Positions 34,001-43,600 of a DNA stretch of 64,000 bases are shown here, piece by piece. The notes under the pieces were generated by a model. That model was given only the letters and a program-made list of their open reading frames with translations, did no database searches and was not told where the DNA came from. The stretch comes from Vulgatibacter incomptus_A. GTDB lineage: Bacteria; Myxococcota; Myxococcia; Myxococcales; Vulgatibacteraceae. Positions within the stretch are counted from its first letter, which is position 1, and every line of letters starts with the position of its first letter. The stretch is from positions 1 to 64,000 of the forward strand of contig JBEBXK010000016.1 in the NCBI GenBank assembly GCA_040391605.1, read 5' to 3'. Made by a program: the position numbers and the translations under genes.

Positions 34001-36535
34001 CTAGTCCTCCGGGGGGCTGCACCAGATGGTGCCGCTGGTCCCGGCGGTCATGCCCTTGTCCAGCACGCCCTGGAAGCTCACCTGGAGGCTGCCCGGCCAG
34101 TCGGTGTGTTCCTCGGGATACTCGCCGTCGATCGAGCCCCAGTACCCGCTCCCCTGGAGACTTCCCTCGACCGTATAGGAGCCGTCGCCGACGTCGAAGG
34201 TATGCAGATCGAGGGAGATGGGTCGGCGGCTCAGCTCCGGGGGCGTCGGCGTGCCGAAGGAGTCGGTGTAGCCGCTGACACTGTCGCCCCGGCGGATGTC
34301 GGCGGATGCGGAGACGTCGAAGGTGCCGGTCGCCCCCAGGGCGAGCCCGTCGAAGACATCGACCAATACGTGCGTCATGCTGATCTGCATGCCGGTGGAG
34401 GTCACGAACCAGATCACGCCCACCTTTCCGTCCTCGTAGCCGAGGATGAAGTTCTCACCGGAGAAGCTGGCTTCAGGGCCGCCGCTGATCTCGGCGCTCC
34501 AGGAGCAGGTGCAGCTCCCCACGGTGATGGAGATGGAGGCGGAGGCGTTCTCGTCCTCGACGCTGGTGGCGGTGATGGTGACGCTGCCGGGGGCGCTTGG
34601 CGCCGTGAAGACACCGGCCTGGGTGATGGTCCCCGCCGTGGCATCCCAGCGCACCCGCTGATCGTCCAGGCCGAAGACCTCGGCGCCGAAGGTCTCTGCC
34701 TCGCCGGGTTTCAGGCAGGCGGAGCCTGGCGAGATGACGACCTCGCCCTTCTTGCCACGGATCAGCGCAACCGCGCGGGCCTTCGGCCTGCCCGGGTTGG
34801 CGAACATCCCGCCCTCGCTGAGGCTGGTCACCGTGAGGGTGTCGGGCAGCTCGTCTTCGCTGTCCGGAGCGGTGTACCGGATCACATAGCTGCTGCCGGG
34901 CTGGCCATCGACGCGGGTCATTCCGTTCTCCGCGTGGACGTCGGTGGCCGGATCCCTGGCGTTTCGGACCGTCACCTGGAAGTCGACGCTCTCGCCGGGA
35001 TCGACGCTGGCAGAGGAGGGCGAGATGCTGATGGTCAAGGGGGCGATCTCCACCTCCCGCAGCTGGTAGATGTGCTGGCCGCCGAAGCGCCCCAGCGCGG
35101 TCCCGACCTTGACCTCACCGCGGAGCTCCGCGGGCCAATCCGGATCGAGCTCATAGCCTCGCCGGCCCACCTCGCGGAGGGCGTAGTGGACCTCGCCGAA
35201 GCTCCAGGGCTCATCGGTGATGTCGATGGGCTCGGTGCGAGTGGCCGGGATGTTGATCATCCCGGAGCCTCCGGCCGTGCGCTTGATCACCTGATTGACA
35301 ACAGGTGTGAGCTGCCCCGCGATGGACTTCTTCAGGCCCTCCGGGGCGAGCCGATTGAACCACGCGTCATATCCTCCCTTCACCTTGGTGAATTGGAGGA
35401 GGGTCTCCAGGACGGCCTGATCCAGCGCCCATCCTTCGCTGGTCGCCACGACCCTGGCGTCGCGCCATTGGCCGGGCATGGTGCTGTCCTCGTCGAGGCT
35501 CTCCGGGCTCAGCTCGAAGTCGAGGGAGACGAAGCGGGAGGGCAGCAGCATGGCGGCGGCCTCGGCGGACTTCAGGAACGTGAAGATAGAGGATCCCGCC
35601 ACCATGGCGCCCGCCTTGGCCGGGGGGAACGGGATCAGGCCGCCAAGCCCGGTGAGGGTGCCGAGACCTCGGGTGGCCTGGGCTAGGCCGCCGTCGCCGA
35701 GGAAGCCTCGACCCCATTGCGCCATCTCCATCTCGGCGTCGAGCTGCGTGGCGTTGGTGGGGCCGTGTCTGGACGTGAGGGCGCTGGGAGGCAGCCTCAT
35801 GGGATGCCCCCGGGTGGCTTCTTCTCCTGCGGCGATCACGTCTCGCAGCTCGGCGAGGCTCTCGGCGATCGCGTCAGGGAAACCTACCCGTGCGAAGAGG
35901 CTGTCCATCAGGTGCAGCGCCGGCGGTACCCCTTCGAGGATCGGGGCCGTGCCGGCGAGGAGGGCGTCGAGGGAGTCCGGGTTGGAGGGATCATCGAGGC
36001 TGTGTTGGGCGAGGTAGAGCGGGATGAGGTGGACTGCCAGCTCTTCGAGAGGGGTCTCGCGCAGCTCCTCCACCGTGGTCTCGAAGAAGCGAGCCTGCTC
36101 TTGGATGATCAGCGCGAGATCGCGGGCCACCTCCCGGACCGCGCCCGATGCCTCAGGCAAGGGGAGGATCCGGAAGGGGATGGGCTCGCCACAGCTCCGC
36201 CCCTCCTGGTCGATGATCTGTAGCTCGACCTCGCCGCCCTCCACCTGGCCGGCAGGATGGATCGGCGCGTGGAGGATCACCGAATCGTCGTCCTGCCGTG
36301 CCACCAGGGTGAGGGAGGCCGGTCCGCCTTCCGTCGCCGTGACCCGCGCCGCGAGGAACTCGCCGAAGCCCTTGGGGATCCCCTCGAGGGCGAGCTCGTC
36401 CAGCGGTACGGCCTCGCTGGCTTCGAGATGAAGAGAGGTGCAGCGCGCTTCCTTCTTCGGCTCCGAGTCGCCACAGGCGGTCGCGACCAGGAAGAAGGCG
36501 AGGAGAGGAATCGAGGTCGGATGGACGGTCTTCAT
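34001..36535 (-). CDS. Large lipoprotein with bacterial Ig-like (Big_2-type) domain
   Basis: An 844-residue lipoprotein: signal peptide with lipobox LVATACGDS (Cys about residue 21), a beta domain to about 125, a long helical middle (about 130-420), Ig-like segments from about 490 (ISISPSSASVDPGESVDF) and about 600-675 (RVRWDATAGTITQAGVFTAP, the classical Big_2 pattern), then a C-terminal beta domain with CTCSW. It lies 63 bases upstream of the propeller-like lipoprotein on the same strand, so the pair may be an operon. No enzyme motif. Surface structural or adhesive role is inferred from architecture. Confidence 0.8.
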   Translation of the reverse strand: MKTVHPTSIPLLAFFLVATACGDSEPKKEARCTSLHLEASEAVPLDELALEGIPKGFGEFLAARVTATEGGPASLTLVARQDDDSVILHAPIHPAGQVEGGEVELQIIDQEGRSCGEPIPFRILPLPEASGAVREVARDLALIIQEQARFFETTVEELRETPLEELAVHLIPLYLAQHSLDDPSNPDSLDALLAGTAPILEGVPPALHLMDSLFARVGFPDAIAESLAELRDVIAAGEEATRGHPMRLPPSALTSRHGPTNATQLDAEMEMAQWGRGFLGDGGLAQATRGLGTLTGLGGLIPFPPAKAGAMVAGSSIFTFLKSAEAAAMLLPSRFVSLDFELSPESLDEDSTMPGQWRDARVVATSEGWALDQAVLETLLQFTKVKGGYDAWFNRLAPEGLKKSIAGQLTPVVNQVIKRTAGGSGMINIPATRTEPIDITDEPWSFGEVHYALREVGRRGYELDPDWPAELRGEVKVGTALGRFGGQHIYQLREVEIAPLTISISPSSASVDPGESVDFQVTVRNARDPATDVHAENGMTRVDGQPGSSYVIRYTAPDSEDELPDTLTVTSLSEGGMFANPGRPKARAVALIRGKKGEVVISPGSACLKPGEAETFGAEVFGLDDQRVRWDATAGTITQAGVFTAPSAPGSVTITATSVEDENASASISITVGSCTCSWSAEISGGPEASFSGENFILGYEDGKVGVIWFVTSTGMQISMTHVLVDVFDGLALGATGTFDVSASADIRRGDSVSGYTDSFGTPTPPELSRRPISLDLHTFDVGDGSYTVEGSLQGSGYWGSIDGEYPEEHTDWPGSLQVSFQGVLDKGMTAGTSGTIWCSPPED

Positions 36536-36893
36536 GGCGGTGACCCAGGCCTTTTGTCGTGGCGCTGCTTCAGCGAGCGGGCGTCGTTCGGCGCGAACCT
36601 ATCTGAAAGATCCTGAAAGTATTTAAAAGTGGGCGAAGCATGGGAGCGCGTCTGGCGCACGGAAGCGGTGCCGGATCGTGGATCGGATTGCAAAAACAGG
36701 CCTTCTTCTTCTTCGGGCCGAAGAGGTGCCGCGATGTAGCACCCCATGAATTTCTCATTGCCTGCCTGCCTTCGTTCACGTTAGCAAGCGCACATCAAGC
36801 GATGAAACCGCACCGATGCTTGGCGGGGGCGCTTCCTTTGGCGCCGCAGCACCGGTGTCGTAAAGCGAATCCGAAGCCTGGAGGCTCCCCTAC
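36536..36893. other. Divergent intergenic region, no gene seen
   Basis: A 358-base gap between divergent lipoprotein genes; it is locally less GC-rich (for example GAAAGTATTTAAAAGTGG near 36615-36632), consistent with promoters in both directions. A small hairpin CTTCGG-g-CCGAAG lies at 36711-36723. No ribosome-site-supported ORF or RNA gene is evident. Confidence 0.5.
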
Positions 36894-39800
36894 ATGGCAA
36901 CTTCCCATGGACCGAAGTCGATCCTGCGCGCAGCAGGGATCGCCTTGGGCTCGATTGTCCTCGCGATCGGCGCGTGGAGCTGTGGCGACGACGCCCTGGT
37001 GGACACCGCCGGCTGCTCCTACACCTATCAATGCGAGGTCGGCGAAGTGTGCAGCAGCGGTCGCTGCGTGCCGGCCAGCCAGCTGATCCCGTCGGGGCAG
37101 GGCGGCATCGGAGGTGAAGCCGGTACCGGCGGAGACGGCGGAACGGCGGGCGCCGGCGGTCAAGGTGGCGCGGGAGGTGGCGTAGGCGGGAGCGGCGGCA
37201 GCGGTGCCGACGGGGGGACGACGCCGACGGAGCCTCGGTTGACCTTCGCGCCCAACGACTATCGGCGCTGCTTCGACAGCCTGGAGTGCGCCGTCTTCGG
37301 TGGGAACTGCCTGGTGGAGTTGCCGCTGAGCCGGCCTCTGCCGGATGGGACGGATCGAATCAAGCTCTCGGAGCTGGACCCCAGCCTGGAGGAGGGGCAG
37401 GGGATCTGCGGGGCGCCGTGTACCAACGAGCCACGGATCTGCGAGTCGCTGGTGGTGACGGGTCCCGAGGGGCAGAGCCGGCCCTCGAGCTGCCAGCTCG
37501 TCTACGTCGGGGAGAGCCCCTACCCCGAGGGGATCGTACAGCTCCCGATCGCCCTCGATATGCAGGCGATGGCCCGCGGCGTCCCCCACGCGGCGGTCTG
37601 TCGTCCGCCCTTCAAGCACGCGGCGGCGCATTCGCCGTTCTTTTGCGAGGCATGTACCGAGGCCGCGAACTGCGGAGAGGGAGATGGCTGCTGGCTCGAT
37701 CGTCCCTACACCTCGACGCCGTCGGGCGCCTGTGTGCAGCGCTGCGAACTGCAGAAGGACTGCCCCTTCGGCTTCCGCTGCACCGACGTGAGCGGCGACG
37801 ATCCCCTGCTGGTGGGGGAGGAGGGGAGCTACTGCCTCCCCATCGCCGGGACCTGCGGGCGCTGCCTGGACCGCGACGGCGACCAGCGGGGCGTCGGCAC
37901 CTGCGGCCCCCTCGACGAGCCCTTCACCGAGGTGGACTGCGATGATGGAAACCCGGATGCATACTTCGATCCGCTGCGGCCCGCGCACCCCTTCCCTCGC
38001 TTCTGCGGCGACGTGGACTTCAACTGCAACGGCCTCTCGGATCAGCTCGAGCAGGCGGGGTCGGAGGAGCATTGCGCCTCCTGCGGTGACGTCTGCATGG
38101 GCCAGGTGGTCAACGGCAGCCGCGCCTGCCTCCAGGGGGACGAGGGCTTCGCCTGCACCGCGCTCTGCCAGGCAGGCTTCGCCGACTGCAACGGCGACGT
38201 AGAGGACGGCTGCGAGACGGAGCTCGGCGAGGGGATGCTCTGGGCGCGGGATCGGGACGGCGACGGGAGGGGAAACCCCAAGGAGCTGCGCTACTTCTGC
38301 AGCGGGAGCGCCCCCGAGGGCTGGGTGCAGAACACCCTCGACTGTGACGACGAGGACCCCAGCCGCTACCGCGGGGGCCTCGATCTCGCAGGCGCGCCCA
38401 TGGCGCCGGCGCCGGAGCTCTGTGACGGGATCGACAACGATTGCAACGGCCGGATCGACGACGGCGAAGTCGTCAGCCTGGACGAGACGGGCGCCGTGGT
38501 GGCGGTGGCCGGCGAGGCTTGCGATACGGGGTTGTTGGGCGTTTGTGCTGCCGGTCACCACGTCTGCGAGGCAGCGGCGGCGCCTGCCGAGGGTGAGCCC
38601 CTCGCGGCGATGAGCTGCGTCCCCGATCGCGATCCGGTGGCGGCGGCCTTCGCGCCGGAGATCTGCAATGGCCTCGACGACAACTGCAACGGCGCCGTCG
38701 ACGAGGACGTCGATTGGTACGCGGATCGCGGCCAGTCGAACCCGGACGGACACGGGGCCGAGGTGCGCTGCGAAGTAGAAGGCGGGAAGGGGATCTGCGG
38801 CTTCGGCGTCTATCAGTGCGGGATCCGCGATGACGGGACGCCGGGCTGGATCTGCGTGCCCAATCAGCCGGAGGCCGAGGACACGATCGGCGACGGGATC
38901 GACCAGAACTGCGACGGCATCGACGGCGTGCTGATCGGATCCGTCTTCGTTCGCCCGGAGGCGGGCGGCGGCACCTTGAACGGCAACGACGCGCACGATG
39001 GCACCGCGCTGCAGCCGGTGGCGACCCTAGCCCGGGCGATCGAGATCGCATGTGATTCGGTCACGGAGGGTGAAGGCTGCCGGGATATCTACCTGGACGA
39101 GGGCGTCTATGTGAGCGATCGGGAGGTGATGATTCCGACCGCCTCCTCGCCTGGGGCGCTGCCCCACGTCCGCATCTACGGAGGCTTCGCCGCGGCCATC
39201 GACTGCGACACCGACGCCTGCACCCTGATCTGGGAGCGGCGGGCCGGCGCCTACTCGACCATCGTCCGGGAGGCCCCCGCGCCCAACGGATCCCAGCAGC
39301 CCTTCGGTGCCCGCTACGCTGCCCTCGGCGCCCAAGACGGCGGCGTGTTGGAACTCCTCCTCGATCGAGTCAACGTAGAGGTCCTCGCCCCGGAGCCCGG
39401 CTTTCAGATGCCCACCGGGGCTTCTGCGCCTGCCCAGATCGGCCTCGAATGTCCGACCGAGGGCTGCGGCAGGCTCGTCTTCAACGACGTGGAGATCATC
39501 GTCGAGGGGGCGATCAACGGCGGGGTCGGCTCGGCGGGGGCGGCGGGGGCGGTCCCGTCCATGGGGAACAACGGCAAGGCGGGCTGTGGCCCCGACGACT
39601 CCAACTGCGCGAGGGGGGTATTTGTCTCCAGCTGTGTAGGGAACCTGAACTACCCGGCCTCCGCCATGACCGACTATCGGACGGAGCCCGCCACCTGCGC
39701 GGACGGTTGGAAGCCATATGGAGGCAGCTCGGGAGCGGTGGGCTGTGTGGTCAGCACCTTCAATATTCGTGAGCAAAAATCTGGGTTTTACGGCGCCGGC

Positions 39801-40622
39801 TATTGGGGAGGGTATGCCGGCGCTTCTTCCTACCGAGGTGGGCGTGGAATGGATGGATGGGAGGGAGGCGGCGGCTACTACGTCTCCGGCTCGGGAGATC
39901 CGATCACCTACTCGGCTGGCCCAAAGCTGAACTGGAAGTACCAGGCCGCGGGGTCGGGGGCCTCGGGCAGCGGCGGTGGGGGAGGCGGCGGCGACGGATA
40001 TGGGTTCATTGCCTTCTACGTCTCGACCCATCGCGGCGGGGGTGGAGGAGCGGGCGGCTGCAACGGCACCGCCGGGGGGCGCGGCGGCGACGGCGGCACC
40101 GCCATCGGCATGGTGCTCGTCTCTCCGCCGACTGGCACGCTGGATCTCCAGGTCACCGGCGGATTCGCGGTTCGGGTGGGCCGGGGCGGATCCGGTGGCA
40201 AGGGCGGCGGGGGAGGCTCCGGCGCGGCAGGCGGCTGGGGCGGATCCGGCCGTCAGGTAGAGGAGTCTCTCACCTACAGCGGAGGCGAAGGGGGCGACGG
40301 CGGCGGCGGCGGCGGGGGCGGCGGCGGCCACGGTGGCCTGAGCGTGGGCATCTGGCGGGTGTGCAGCCGGGCCGGCGGCACCGAGGCCAACGGCTGCGGC
40401 ATGAGCTTCCCACCGATGCTCCTGGCCTCGCCCGACATCTTCCTCGCGCCCGGCCAGCCAGGACCCGGCGGCGAAGGGGGCGAGGGGGGCAAGCGCGGTG
40501 AGAAGACCATGCACATGAACCAGCGGGTGGATTCCGGCGCCTCCCCAGAGACCGGCGGGTCGGGCGAGCCCGGCAACGATGGCAAGCGTTTCTTCCTCTT
40601 CTTCTCCGGAGACGGCCGATGA
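36894..40622 (+). CDS. MopE-like Cys-rich, Gly-rich lipoprotein
   Basis: A 1242-residue envelope protein. Signal sequence ends AIGAWSCGDD (lipobox-like, Cys about residue 30); CSYTYQCEVGEVCSSGRC follows, then a Gly-rich linker. Metal-binding MopE-type repeats occur at FCGDVDFNCNGLSD (about 369), LCDGIDNDCNGRIDDGE (about 507), ICNGLDDNCNGAVDED (about 588) and DGIDQNCDGIDG (about 666). A pectin-lyase-like or beta-helix-type region follows, and the C-terminal 300 residues are glycine-rich blocks reminiscent of PGRS-type repeats. The MopE family includes surface copper-binding proteins. The stop overlaps the next start (ATGA). Likely an exposed, calcium- or copper-binding surface protein. Confidence 0.85.
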   Translation: MATSHGPKSILRAAGIALGSIVLAIGAWSCGDDALVDTAGCSYTYQCEVGEVCSSGRCVPASQLIPSGQGGIGGEAGTGGDGGTAGAGGQGGAGGGVGGSGGSGADGGTTPTEPRLTFAPNDYRRCFDSLECAVFGGNCLVELPLSRPLPDGTDRIKLSELDPSLEEGQGICGAPCTNEPRICESLVVTGPEGQSRPSSCQLVYVGESPYPEGIVQLPIALDMQAMARGVPHAAVCRPPFKHAAAHSPFFCEACTEAANCGEGDGCWLDRPYTSTPSGACVQRCELQKDCPFGFRCTDVSGDDPLLVGEEGSYCLPIAGTCGRCLDRDGDQRGVGTCGPLDEPFTEVDCDDGNPDAYFDPLRPAHPFPRFCGDVDFNCNGLSDQLEQAGSEEHCASCGDVCMGQVVNGSRACLQGDEGFACTALCQAGFADCNGDVEDGCETELGEGMLWARDRDGDGRGNPKELRYFCSGSAPEGWVQNTLDCDDEDPSRYRGGLDLAGAPMAPAPELCDGIDNDCNGRIDDGEVVSLDETGAVVAVAGEACDTGLLGVCAAGHHVCEAAAAPAEGEPLAAMSCVPDRDPVAAAFAPEICNGLDDNCNGAVDEDVDWYADRGQSNPDGHGAEVRCEVEGGKGICGFGVYQCGIRDDGTPGWICVPNQPEAEDTIGDGIDQNCDGIDGVLIGSVFVRPEAGGGTLNGNDAHDGTALQPVATLARAIEIACDSVTEGEGCRDIYLDEGVYVSDREVMIPTASSPGALPHVRIYGGFAAAIDCDTDACTLIWERRAGAYSTIVREAPAPNGSQQPFGARYAALGAQDGGVLELLLDRVNVEVLAPEPGFQMPTGASAPAQIGLECPTEGCGRLVFNDVEIIVEGAINGGVGSAGAAGAVPSMGNNGKAGCGPDDSNCARGVFVSSCVGNLNYPASAMTDYRTEPATCADGWKPYGGSSGAVGCVVSTFNIREQKSGFYGAGYWGGYAGASSYRGGRGMDGWEGGGGYYVSGSGDPITYSAGPKLNWKYQAAGSGASGSGGGGGGGDGYGFIAFYVSTHRGGGGGAGGCNGTAGGRGGDGGTAIGMVLVSPPTGTLDLQVTGGFAVRVGRGGSGGKGGGGGSGAAGGWGGSGRQVEESLTYSGGEGGDGGGGGGGGGGHGGLSVGIWRVCSRAGGTEANGCGMSFPPMLLASPDIFLAPGQPGPGGEGGEGGKRGEKTMHMNQRVDSGASPETGGSGEPGNDGKRFFLFFSGDGR

Positions 40623-43600
40623 ATTCGATCTTCCGATGGACCCTCCTCCTCGGCGCGATGGGCGCCCTCCTCGCAGGATGCTCGTCCGACGAGGAGGCCG
40701 GCGGCGGCGCCGCGGGCACCGGCCTCGACGTGCCCCGCAGCCTGGTGACGGTGGAATCGAGCCGAGGCTGCATGCTCGACGTCGACTGCGCGGCGGGGCT
40801 CTTCTGCTTCCAGAACCAATGCACCTGGGAGTGTGGGGACGACGCCGACTGCCGCGCAGGCTCGAGCTGCTCCGCGAACGGCCGCTGCCTGCATGCCGTC
40901 GGCGTCCGGCCCGGCGGCACGATCGCCGTCGGGGCCGCTGCGCTGGACGAGGAGTCGCAGGCGGACGTCGCCGGCCAGCAGCCGGTGTCGGTGGCCGACG
41001 CCCCGCCGAGCGTGGTGGAGATCGATCCGGGCCAGCCCTTCGTCACCGTGAGCCTGCGCACCGGCGGCGAGGTCCCCGGCGGCGCGCTGATGTACCGCGT
41101 CGAACTCGAAGGCGAGGAGGAGAAGACCCCCCGCTCCCTGCGCTCCGAGGGGACGACGGAGTTCCGCTTCCAGATCCCCACCGGGGTGGCCTCGGGGAGC
41201 CAGGGGCAGGCGAAGCTGCAGCGCGCCTACCTCGTCACCTCGATCGGCGGCTTTCCCATCGACATCATCCCGCGCATCTCCCTGAGCGGACTCTACGCCG
41301 CCGACATCAGCGTCCGGGAGTTCGGCGGCTCGGGGCTGCCCATGCGCTTCGGCCTTCGGATCGAGCCGGAGAACGCCAGCCTCGACGAGGCCACCGAGCG
41401 CTTCGTCCTCCTGCCTGCGTCGGCTCAGGATCTCCTGGCGCCGCTGCGCGACGCCTCCACCTCCGGGCAGGCCATGCGCTGGGTGGAGCGCCCCCTCGAA
41501 TACGATCCCATCGCCGACGTCTGGTTCGCGCGCTTCGCGCACCCCTTCGCCATCGGCGGAAACTCTCAATTCGGCAGCGGCGAGACGACCCGGCTGCTCC
41601 GCCTCGAGATCCACGGGGTGGACGGCAAGCGGGTCCGCGGTGCGCTGGCCGATCGCTGGGAGGGGATCTTCGACGCCCGCACGGCGGACGGCGTGCTGGT
41701 GCCGGCGCAGGTGGTCCTCTCCGGCCCCTTCGTCGCCTACCGGCAGCAGCGGCTCCCTGCCGAGGCGCTGATGGCGCTGGACGGTGAACCATCGGTCGCT
41801 TCGCCCGCCCTGGGCAGGCCCCTGGTGATCAGCCAATGCCCGAGCGCCGTCCTCGATCCGCTCCTCGCGGAGGTGGTGCTCAACCCCCAGGCGCCGTGTG
41901 AGGGGATCTCCAGCGTCGAATCCTTCCGCAGGGCGTCGAGCGAGGATCGCGCCCACTGCGCCCTGGCGATCACCGATCGGGCGCTCGAGGGGCCGTCCAC
42001 CGCGGCGCAGGTCCGCGCCTTCCTGGACGACAGCCAGCCGAACCCCGGCGGGATCTCCTTCGGCGAGTTCCTGGAGCGCTGCGCCGAGGGTGACGGCTAC
42101 TGCGTCCCGTCCCCGGCGCTCCTCTGCTCGGAGCAGCTCCTGGCCTTCGCCTACCAGGCGCAGACCGACGAGCTCAGCGTCGCCGGCGAGCTCCTGGCGC
42201 ATTATCAGCTCGCCGCCCGCGAGAGCTACCTCGGCAGGCAGCTCGCGGCCTTCCAGGTGGACACCAACACCAGGCTCGAGTGGCTGCGCACCTCGGAGGC
42301 GCCCCTCTTCCTGGCGAGCGATCTGCGCGCCTACAACGAGGACATGCTCGCCAAGTGGGAGAAGCAGGTGCTCCAGGCCCACTTCGACGTGCTGAACCGT
42401 CAGTTCACGCCGTCCAGCCTGGAGGTGCTCGCCCGGGCGCCCACCGACGCCGAGGCCATCGCTATCCGAAAGACGATCCTCCTGGAGCAGGCCCAGACCT
42501 GGCAGGGGGCGATGGAGGCGTTGCAGATCGCGGCGCAGCGCTGGAACAGCCTCTACCAGAACGACATCAAGCGGGAGCAGGCGGCGACCTACGTCCGCAC
42601 CCGGGTCCTCGACCTCTACCTCTCCGCCGCGGTGCTCTCGCATCTGAACCGGAGCAGCGGCTCGTCCGCAACCAACTCGATCTTCGGCAGCGGCTTCGCT
42701 GCGCTGCTCCGCACCCAGGAGCAGCTCGCGCTCCCCTTCGACGAGCTGATCTTCATGCGCGACGCCGAGGTGGTGGTCTCCCAATCCGTAGATCCCCAGA
42801 GCAGCAGCCATACGGTCCTGGGAGAGCTGGAGGGGCTCGCCCGCCGCGCGGTGGCCGACGCTCAGAGCTCGGTCGATCGGGTGATCGACGACGCACAGGC
42901 CAGCGAGGTGAACTCGAAGGTCCTCACCGATCGGATGCGCACCCAGGCCGAGGAGCTCCGGGCGGAGCTGGTGGCGCTCTGCGGTCTGCCCAAGGATTGC
43001 ACGGTCTCCGACATGGATACGCGCTCGGAGTGCGCCGTGGCGGTCGAGCCGGGCCGCTGCGGCTTCCTCATCGATCCTGCGAGCGGCGAGTACCAGGAGT
43101 TCAGCGAGCTGGAGGAGATGGAGAACGTCTCCGAGGCGGGGCAGGCCCTCCTCGCGTTCCGTCAGGCCCTGCTCGAGGCGCAGATGGCCCAGGACGAGTT
43201 CCGCGCCAACGAGGAGCGGGCGCGGATCGAGTTGGAGAACGCCCAGGCCTTCGCCGACAACCTGGCAAATTGGCAGGAGCGACGCCAGTCGGTGGAGCTC
43301 GAGGTCGATCGGATCTCAGACGAGATCGACGCCATCGAGGACGTCTCCTTCGCCGCCCAGATGGCGGAGATCGATCAGGCGCGGGCCCTGCGCAACGCCG
43401 CCTACAAGACCCAGGCGCGGGAGGTAGAGAGCTGGTCCACCATCCGCTACAAGGGCGTGTCCGCAGACATGAAGAAGATGACCGCGATCAACGCCCTGAG
43501 CCGGACCGCCGACGGCCTGACGCTGGCTGGCGACGAGATCGATCGCATGGCGGAACTGGTCAACGACGGAATGCCGAAGTCGGTGGGGCTGGCGAACGAC

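Noticed and set aside
40274..42811. 845-aa open frame antisense to the MopE-like and coiled-coil lipoprotein genes
   Set aside because: Long antisense frames are common in GC-rich coding DNA; this one lacks a ribosome site, signal or family motif and crosses two clear genes.
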